A stretch of DNA of 11,637 nucleotides. Origin: Acidobacteriota bacterium. Its GTDB lineage: Bacteria; Acidobacteriota; Terriglobia; Terriglobales; Acidobacteriaceae. Under the pieces are notes generated by a model. The model saw only the letters and a list, made by a program, of their open reading frames with translations. It was not told the DNA's origin and did no database searches. Each line of letters begins with the position of its first letter. The stretch's first letter is position 1. The stretch is taken from NCBI GenBank assembly GCA_021851465.1, contig JAJZDL010000080.1, positions 1-11,637 of the forward strand. The letters run 5' to 3'. Both the position numbers and the translations under genes were made by a program. Below, one piece after another: positions 1 through 4,943 of this stretch.

Positions 1-1522
1 TGACGAACATATACCGCTGGGCGAATATATCCGCGGTATCGGTTGGTTTTTCCATCACGATGGACGGCCCGCTGGCCTGCGCGCTGGACTGAATGCTGGC
101 GGGCAGTTTGCCGATGGCCATCTTGCCCGCGCCAGGCTCCATGTAGCGCAGCAGGCCGAGGCGGTCGTGCGCGCGCAGGACTTCTTCTTTGGCGAGGTTG
201 CGATGAAAGTTGAGGCAGGTGAGGTTCAGCTTCTTCGCCTGCGTCACCTCCTTGACCGCAAGCTGCGGCGTGGGCCACATGCCGTTGAGGCCCCAGTATC
301 CCCAGGAGATCGCCGTATAAATCTTCATGCGGCGGCCATTCAGGCGAAAGAGCGCGTTACCGCCAAGTCCCTTGGGCGCGAACCAGCGGAAGCCGAAGGG
401 AATTGTGCGCGTGTCCTGCTTGCCGCTTTGAGTGGTTACAGTCGCGCGGAGATGGTAGAGAGTTGGAGAATCAAGGTTCCACAGCTTTGCACCGCTAAAG
501 CTAAGATTGCCGCTTATCGTTTTACTCTTTGCTGAACTGCCTGAGCCATCCACGCGGCCCGTTAGCAAGGTTGAGTTGGGCGACTTTATGTTGCCGCTTT
601 CAGCGACAACTCTTCGAGTGTGAGGATCGATCACCTCGAAGCGCGTCTGGGCAACATCGCCAATACCTAGAGGTGAATCAATCGATACGGTCGCTGCAAT
701 CGAACCGGACTGCGCTCGATTGAGCACCCAGAGATCTTCAATTCGCACACCGTCGTGCGCGGAGATTGAGATGCCGCGGTCGATGCCGCCGAAGCCGTGG
801 GAGCGGTAGAGCTTGACCGCGCCCCACTGGGCGTTGAGGCCGTCGACCCAGTCGAAGCGGCCGAAGGGGTTGGTGATGCGGATGGCGAGCAGGTTCTCTC
901 CGCCGGGATTGGCGGCGGCGGTGAGGTCGGCCTCGAAGGGAAGCTCCTCCAGGATGGAGTAGCCGACGAGCTTCCGATTTAAATAAACTTCAGCTCGCAG
1001 ATGCGCACCGCGAATGTGGAGGAAGATGCGCTTGCCCGCCATCGACGCGGGGATTTCGATGCTGCGCGTCCACCAGGAGACGCCGAAGTACGCGCCATTC
1101 CGCGGGGTGGGATCGTCGGCTGCGTAGCGGTACTCGTCCGGCGTGTAGGGACGCTCGCCAAACTTGCCCCAGTAGTGCTGCTCGACGGTGGAGGGCAGAG
1201 TCACCGCAATCCCCGCCGCATCGCCCAGTACGCTCCATCCACCTGTCGGCGCGTTCACTGGCAACGGCGCACCCTTTCCCATCACCACGCCGTTCGCGTC
1301 GCGCGTCACGTCCTCCGGCAGGAAGAGTGCGTCGTCCTTCCACTCGGCCTTCTCATCGACCCAGAGTCGCCAGCCCTCGTCTGGAATGAGCGTGCCGTTC
1401 TCCGGCCATGCCGCCGCGCTCGCTTCCTCTGCGCGCGATTGCGCTTCCGCCGCAGTCCCCTTGATGACGCCAACTGCAACGGCACTCGCAGCGGCACTCT
1501 GCAAAAATCCACGACGATTCAT
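1..1522 (-). CDS. Glycoside hydrolase family 2-type protein, Tat-exported (3' end cut by window edge)
   Basis: The reading frame is open from an ATG at 1522 to the left edge, giving 507 codons with no stop. The N-terminus carries a twin-arginine signal (N-R-R-G-F-L-Q at residues 2-8, then an Ala/Val-rich stretch to about 28), so export of a folded enzyme by Tat is likely. Residues about 145-260 look like the GH2 jelly-roll sugar-binding domain (G-V-S-W-W-T-R, then H-I-R-G-A-H-L-R-A-E-V-Y-L-N). An Ig-like domain follows to about 380, then the beginning of the TIM barrel (L-N-G-R-R-M-K-I-Y, N-F-H-R, H-D-R-L-G-L-L). The catalytic glutamates of GH2 would lie beyond the edge, so activity and substrate (galactoside, glucuronide, mannoside) cannot be judged. 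A GGAGGG Shine-Dalgarno at 1525-1530 sits only 2 nt before the ATG. The upstream gene on the same strand is a GH35 enzyme. GH2-type fold is fairly sure; specificity is unknown. Confidence 0.85.
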   Translation of the reverse strand, partial: MNRRGFLQSAAASAVAVGVIKGTAAEAQSRAEEASAAAWPENGTLIPDEGWRLWVDEKAEWKDDALFLPEDVTRDANGVVMGKGAPLPVNAPTGGWSVLGDAAGIAVTLPSTVEQHYWGKFGERPYTPDEYRYAADDPTPRNGAYFGVSWWTRSIEIPASMAGKRIFLHIRGAHLRAEVYLNRKLVGYSILEELPFEADLTAAANPGGENLLAIRITNPFGRFDWVDGLNAQWGAVKLYRSHGFGGIDRGISISAHDGVRIEDLWVLNRAQSGSIAATVSIDSPLGIGDVAQTRFEVIDPHTRRVVAESGNIKSPNSTLLTGRVDGSGSSAKSKTISGNLSFSGAKLWNLDSPTLYHLRATVTTQSGKQDTRTIPFGFRWFAPKGLGGNALFRLNGRRMKIYTAISWGYWGLNGMWPTPQLAVKEVTQAKKLNLTCLNFHRNLAKEEVLRAHDRLGLLRYMEPGAGKMAIGKLPASIQSSAQASGPSIVMEKPTDTADIFAQRYMFV

Positions 1523-1593
1523 AGCCCTCCCGGCGACCCCACTTCAATCCTAGTGCTCTGACCGCATGAATTCGTTCCGTCGGGGCCGTGGTT

Positions 1594-1619
1594 CCCAGGT
1601 CTCAAAATCGAGACCTGGG
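1594..1619. repeat. Perfect 10-bp palindromic intergenic repeat
   Basis: The arms CCCAGGTCTC (1594-1603) and GAGACCTGGG (1610-1619) are exact reverse complements around a 6-nt AAAATC loop. The palindrome lies between the GH35 and GH2 genes and would form a strong hairpin in either transcript. There is no T-tract, so it is not a textbook terminator. On the minus strand it is preceded by GGTGCC. I recall similar GTGCCCC-plus-stem elements scattered between genes of Acidobacteriota, but copy number cannot be checked here. Confidence 0.8.
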
Positions 1620-1660
1620 GCACCCAAGTTAGGTACAAAACCAATCGGCCAGAGGAGTAG

Positions 1661-1761
1661 TTTTCACCAATGACATAGAGCGTTGCGCCTCGAACAAAAT
1701 GCGGGGATTCTTCGCTACGCTCAGAATGACAATTCATTTACCTCTACACCAATGGTGAAAA
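1661..1761. repeat. 101-bp segment bounded by 9-bp inverted repeats
   Basis: TTTTCACCA at 1661-1669 and TGGTGAAAA at 1753-1761 are exact reverse complements and enclose the dispersed repeat at 1701-1731. The layout resembles a very small non-coding insertion with terminal inverted repeats, but no target-site duplication is visible at its borders. It may be chance or a long-range stem. The right arm ends 4 nt from the GH35 stop codon. Confidence 0.35.
1701..1731. repeat. Dispersed 'SERSEES'-type intergenic repeat
   Basis: The core GATTCTTCGCTACGCTCAGA, continuing to AATGAC, has ATTCT and AGAAT arms around a short inner GC-TAC-GC stem-loop. Read on the minus strand it gives the spurious peptide C-H-S-E-R-S-E-E-S, which I recognise as a common false translation of a repeat found in many environmental bacterial genomes, Acidobacteriota included. 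It marks non-coding repeat DNA in the gap between the two glycosidase genes. Recognition is from memory. Confidence 0.6.
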
Positions 1762-1765
1762 TGCG

Positions 1766-3400
1766 TTAATACGCCATCAAGGTTACGCGCAGCACCTGCG
1801 GCGTGGTGGTGAAGTTGAGGCCGTAGTCGGTCTGGTCGCCGTTCCAGATGCGCAGGAACTTCCACTTGCCATCGATATACGTTCCCTCTTCCACGCGAAC
1901 GAACTCGCGGTGCTTTCCGCCGCCGGCGTCCGTCGGACGGAAGTCCACTCGCGCCGAGACGCCGGTGACGAGAAACTCATCCGGAGCAAGCTGCGCCACC
2001 AGAGCGCGGCCAGTCGGGTCTGCGTTTCCAGGCGGCTCCGCCCTCCGGTCGAACTGGTGCAGCCCATAAGCCACCGTGGCCGTCCACGGCCCGAAGACCA
2101 TTGTCTGGGTGTGGACTGTTGGATCTTCAGCCACCGCCTGCAGCGTGCCCTCGAAGTTCAGCCGCGCAATCTCACGATCCATCGGCCCAATCAGCCTGTA
2201 GTTCAGCGCGAACAGATCGATCAGCTTCTCATCCACCACTAACGCGCCCAGCGGCCAGTTCGCATATCCTGTCAGGTCGAGACCGAACGGCGACCACCCG
2301 ATCGTCCCATGCCCAAGCGCCGCGAAGAAGTAGCGCGCAAAGGGCGCCGCATTTCCCGTCTCCGGCACGAACATCGCGTTGTCCTTGCGGTCGTATGCAT
2401 CCAGCACCTTTTCGTACTGCGCATACTGGCTCATGTAAATGTCCGGCGCGATCAGGTCGATCGAAGGCGCCGTCGCCTTCCAGATGTCCAGCACATGGTC
2501 CGTCATCGCCGGCCATGCCAATCGCCCCTCGACGGGTGGTTGTAGCGGGTTGCTCAACGAGTGGTTCAAATACAGCGGCAGTGCATACTCCTGCTTGCCG
2601 GCCTTGGCCACCTGCTCGACGTAGCGCGCAATCGACCACGTTTGAAATGTGTTCTCGGCCTCCGCGCCGAAGGCCTCCGTCCAGGTCCCCGGCTTTACAT
2701 GCATTGCCGCCGCGAACTCCGCTGGCACCGGGCCGTTGAAGATCTGTGTGGCTTCGGGCGAGTAGTCGCGCGCGCTGCCGTAGGCGTTGATCTCGTTCTC
2801 CACTTGCACCATCAAGACTGTGTGCCGCGCGTCGGCCGCCTTCAGGTGCCGCATGAGCGCGCTGAATGCGGCCTTGTCCGCCGCCAGCGTCGCCTGCCCA
2901 AACGGCGACATGGTGTCGCGCGGCGCGCCGTTGGGGCCGACCAGCCTTGGGTACTTCGTTGGGTCGCGCTTCACCCACTCCGGCTCGTAGTGTCCCGCGC
3001 CGTTCTTCCAAGTGCCGAACCACAGGAGCACCAGGTGGACCTTGTGTTGGCGCGCGCCTGCGAGCAGCGCATCGACGACGGAGAAGTCGAACTTTCCCTG
3101 CGTCGGCTCCAACTGCTCCCAGTAGACCGGCATCTCCACTGTATTGGCGTGCAGGCGGTCTACGGCGGGCCAGACCTCAGGCAGCGTCGCGGGCCACGCG
3201 CTTGAGTTGTTGACCTGCACGCCAAGCATCAGGTACGGCGCGCCATCGACCATTAGCGCCCAGCGGCCATTTTTTTGCACGATGCTCGGCATTTGGGTTG
3301 CGCCCGGTTGCGCGCGCGGAGGGGCCGCTGCCTGGGCGAGGCATGCACTGGCGAAGAACACTGCAACCGCTACGGCAGTAAAATACCGAACTCTCGACAT
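1766..3400 (-). CDS. GH35 family beta-galactosidase-like enzyme with DUF5597-type C-terminus
   Basis: This complete 544-residue protein starts with a Sec signal peptide (hydrophobic core about 7-20, probable cleavage after A-Q-A near 24), so it acts in the periplasm or outside. Residues about 40-370 form a TIM barrel of the GH35/GH42 clan. The likely acid/base is Glu203 in Q-V-E-N-E-I-N, and the likely nucleophile is Glu347 in F-V-P-E-T-G-N. Their spacing matches what I recall for Cellvibrio Bgl35A (about 205 and 349), a xyloglucan-active GH35 enzyme. The rest (about 385-540) fits the beta-sandwich tail named DUF5597. The expected reaction is removal of terminal beta-galactosyl residues; the substrate is inferred. 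The start has GGGAG (3411-3415) 10 nt upstream. It lies 80 nt after ymdB and 243 nt before the GH2 gene, all on one strand, and the two glycosidases are plausible partners. Confidence 0.88.
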   Translation of the reverse strand: MSRVRYFTAVAVAVFFASACLAQAAAPPRAQPGATQMPSIVQKNGRWALMVDGAPYLMLGVQVNNSSAWPATLPEVWPAVDRLHANTVEMPVYWEQLEPTQGKFDFSVVDALLAGARQHKVHLVLLWFGTWKNGAGHYEPEWVKRDPTKYPRLVGPNGAPRDTMSPFGQATLAADKAAFSALMRHLKAADARHTVLMVQVENEINAYGSARDYSPEATQIFNGPVPAEFAAAMHVKPGTWTEAFGAEAENTFQTWSIARYVEQVAKAGKQEYALPLYLNHSLSNPLQPPVEGRLAWPAMTDHVLDIWKATAPSIDLIAPDIYMSQYAQYEKVLDAYDRKDNAMFVPETGNAAPFARYFFAALGHGTIGWSPFGLDLTGYANWPLGALVVDEKLIDLFALNYRLIGPMDREIARLNFEGTLQAVAEDPTVHTQTMVFGPWTATVAYGLHQFDRRAEPPGNADPTGRALVAQLAPDEFLVTGVSARVDFRPTDAGGGKHREFVRVEEGTYIDGKWKFLRIWNGDQTDYGLNFTTTPQVLRVTLMAY

Positions 3401-3421
3401 ATTTAGAGCACTCCCAATTCT

Positions 3422-3436
3422 GCGCCCAAAGGGCGC
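3422..3436 (-). promoter_or_regulatory. GC hairpin upstream of the GH35 gene
   Basis: GCGCCC (3422-3427) and GGGCGC (3431-3436) pair perfectly around a 3-nt loop. The hairpin lies 22 nt before the GH35 start and 45 nt after the ymdB stop. It lacks a following U-run, so it could be a weak ymdB terminator, an operator, or a 5'-end structure of the GH35 mRNA. The structure is certain; the role is not. Confidence 0.4.
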
Positions 3437-3442
3437 GGGAGG

Positions 3443-3448
3443 ATTGTA
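3443..3448 (-). promoter_or_regulatory. Candidate -10 box for the GH35 gene
   Basis: On the minus strand the hexamer TACAAT lies 43 nt before the GH35 ATG and would put the transcript start right at the GC hairpin (3436-3422). No good -35 box is seen 16-18 nt upstream, so this is a weak prediction. Confidence 0.25.
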
Positions 3449-3480
3449 CCGTTTTGGCTGGCTTCGGGGCTATTTGGCGG

Positions 3481-4275
3481 TCATTCGCCGAGCGCGATGC
3501 GGCGTATGGCTGTGGCGCGTCCGGTCGCGCCGTCGCACTCGATCAGCGTGGCACACATCCTGGGGTTGCCTTTGGCCGGTTCGAACTTGCCGGGCATTCC
3601 GGTGAGGAAGCGCTTCAGCACCAACTCGGTTTGCACGCCGATGACCGAATCGAAGGGGCCGCTCATGCCGACGTCGGTCTGATAAGCTGTGCCGTTGAGC
3701 AGCAGGCGCTCGTCGGCGGTGGGGACGTGGGTGTGCGTGCCCAGGACGGCGGTGACGCGGCCATCGAGATACCAACCCAGCGCGGCTTTCTCCGATGTGG
3801 CCTCGCCGTGAATGTCGAGCAGAACGACCTTGGCGTCGATCTTCGCGAGCAGGGCATCGGCCATTCTGAAGGGGTCGTCGCAACTGGACATGAAGACACG
3901 GCCCTGTAAATTCATTACGGCGTATGACTGGCCGGTGGGCAGCTCTCCCTGGTAGACGCCGAAGCCGGGCGTGCCGACTGCGTAGTTGGCGGGGCGCAGG
4001 ATGCGGCGGCCGCGCGTGTGCGAGTCCTCGGGCACGGCCATGTACTCGAAGATCTCTTTTTTGTCCCAGATGTGGTTTCCGGTGGTGATGACGTGCGCGC
4101 CGAGGTCGAAGAGTTCTTCGGCGATGGCCGGTGTGATTCCGAAGCCTCCGGCGGCGTTCTCGCCGTTGATGACGAGGAGATCGACCTGATTGGTCTCCAT
4201 GACATGCGGTAGATGCTCGCGGACGATGTGGCGGCCGGCCGGGCCAAATACGTCTCCTACGAAGAGAATGTTCAC
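3481..4275 (-). CDS. ymdB: YmdB family metallophosphoesterase (2',3'-cyclic-nucleotide phosphodiesterase type)
   Basis: The 264-residue protein has the full family length and all its metal-site motifs: G-D-V-F-G with Asp8, N-G-E-N with Glu39/Asn40, G-N-H-I-W-D with Asn67/His68, H-G-E-A-T-S-E-K with His156, and G-T-H-T-H with His181/His183. These match the di-metal ligands known for Bacillus subtilis YmdB. The family hydrolyses 2',3'-cyclic nucleotides in the cytoplasm and in Bacillus influences biofilm and motility decisions; the role here is unknown. No signal peptide is seen. The start is GTG: an in-frame TAG at 4287-4285 lies 9 nt upstream, so the gene cannot begin earlier, and no Shine-Dalgarno is visible. 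In many bacteria ymdB follows rny (RNase Y); here the next gene upstream is divergent and unrelated. GH35 lies 80 nt downstream on the same strand. Confidence 0.92.
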   Translation of the reverse strand: MNILFVGDVFGPAGRHIVREHLPHVMETNQVDLLVINGENAAGGFGITPAIAEELFDLGAHVITTGNHIWDKKEIFEYMAVPEDSHTRGRRILRPANYAVGTPGFGVYQGELPTGQSYAVMNLQGRVFMSSCDDPFRMADALLAKIDAKVVLLDIHGEATSEKAALGWYLDGRVTAVLGTHTHVPTADERLLLNGTAYQTDVGMSGPFDSVIGVQTELVLKRFLTGMPGKFEPAKGNPRMCATLIECDGATGRATAIRRIALGE

Positions 4276-4430
4276 TGAAGAAGGCTAGCACGTTGTGCCA
4301 TCCAGCACCCAACCATGCAGGGCCAAGCAGAGGGTGGGCCAACGGCCGCCACAGCATCTGGCTGTATCCTGAGAAGAACGACTCCGTTCAAAACGCATCT
4401 TGCACCTACTGGACGAACTCGACTCCTTCG
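4276..4430. other. Divergent intergenic region, no clear promoter
   Basis: These 155 bp separate ymdB (minus) from the small Cys/His protein (plus) and must hold both promoters unless one gene starts elsewhere. TATCCT near 4365 could be a plus-strand -10 box, but no matching -35 is seen. No palindromic operator or riboswitch was recognised. Confidence 0.4.
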
Positions 4431-4850
4431 ATGACCGCCAGGCCGCAATCAATCCGAGCACTCTATCCCCTGCGCCGCGCAGTCGCCGTGGCGTTGATGC
4501 TCGCATTCGCCTCGCCGCTCGTTCTGCCGCTCTTTGCCGCAAGCGCCGACCGCGAGGCCTTGCTGCCCGCGTGCTGCCGCCGCCACGGCAAGCACCACTG
4601 CACCATGACAGCGGCAATGATAGCGATGCTCGCCGCGTCGAGTGGCCCAGCACTGACAGCTCCGCCGTGCCCGCTCTATCCCACCGCGGCCACGCCCATC
4701 CGTATGGCGTCCGCGCACCACAACGCATCGTGCATGCCCCCGGTCGAGATTCATCGCGACCCCGCGCCGTCCGCGCCGATGACGCACCGCGCCTGCGCTT
4801 GCGCAGCCACAACGAACTGCACCCGCGGCCCCCCCACGCGCCCCGCCTAA
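4431..4850 (+). CDS. Small exported Cys/His-rich protein upstream of a TonB receptor
   Basis: The 139-residue product has a basic N-terminus (R-R at 15-16) and a hydrophobic stretch at about 17-36 ending F-A-A-S-A, a typical signal peptide. The mature part of about 100 residues has eight cysteines (48, 49, 57, 80, 101, 122, 124, 130) and seven histidines, densest in C-C-R-R-H-G-K-H-H-C (48-57) and C-A-C (122-124). Periplasmic metal binding or disulfide bonding is plausible; no named domain is recognised. I recall acidobacterial hypothetical proteins with a similar motif, unverified. The frame stays open upstream to an ATG at 4293, but the start at 4431 is preferred because it places the signal peptide at the N-terminus. 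No Shine-Dalgarno is visible. The TonB-dependent receptor begins 93 nt downstream, suggesting a shared uptake job. Confidence 0.7.
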   Translation: MTARPQSIRALYPLRRAVAVALMLAFASPLVLPLFAASADREALLPACCRRHGKHHCTMTAAMIAMLAASSGPALTAPPCPLYPTAATPIRMASAHHNASCMPPVEIHRDPAPSAPMTHRACACAATTNCTRGPPTRPA

Positions 4851-4894
4851 GCCACTGCACTCTCTCTCGATACTCCTCTCATCCGGCCTTCGCA

Positions 4895-4913
4895 CACGGG
4901 CGATGCGCCCGTG
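4895..4913 (+). promoter_or_regulatory. Perfect 8-bp hairpin between the Cys/His protein and the TonB receptor
   Basis: CACGGGCG (4895-4902) and CGCCCGTG (4906-4913) pair completely around an ATG triloop, 30 nt before the receptor start. There is no U-tract. It could be an attenuator, an mRNA-stability stem that sets the ratio of the two proteins, or a protein-binding site. The base pairing is certain; the function is inferred. Confidence 0.45.
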
Positions 4914-4943
4914 CACGGCCACGCCTCGTGCTCCTAGAGCCCC

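Noticed and set aside
167..1561. Several plus-strand frames (167-535, 1001-1561, 1188-1553)
   Set aside because: They lie opposite the GH2 gene, whose minus-strand frame has a Tat signal, a Shine-Dalgarno and GH2 motifs.
1519..1737. 72-codon minus-strand frame with S-E-R-S-E-E-S
   Set aside because: It is the well-known false translation of a dispersed intergenic repeat.
1766..3400. Possible lipoprotein signal in the GH35 enzyme (A-S-A-C at residues 17-20)
   Set aside because: The -3 position is Ala rather than Leu/Val/Ile, and a normal signal peptidase I site follows closely.
4851..4857. GCCACTG, reminiscent of a cobalamin riboswitch core, upstream of a TonB receptor
   Set aside because: The rest of the riboswitch consensus and its helices are absent; seven bases alone are not evidence.
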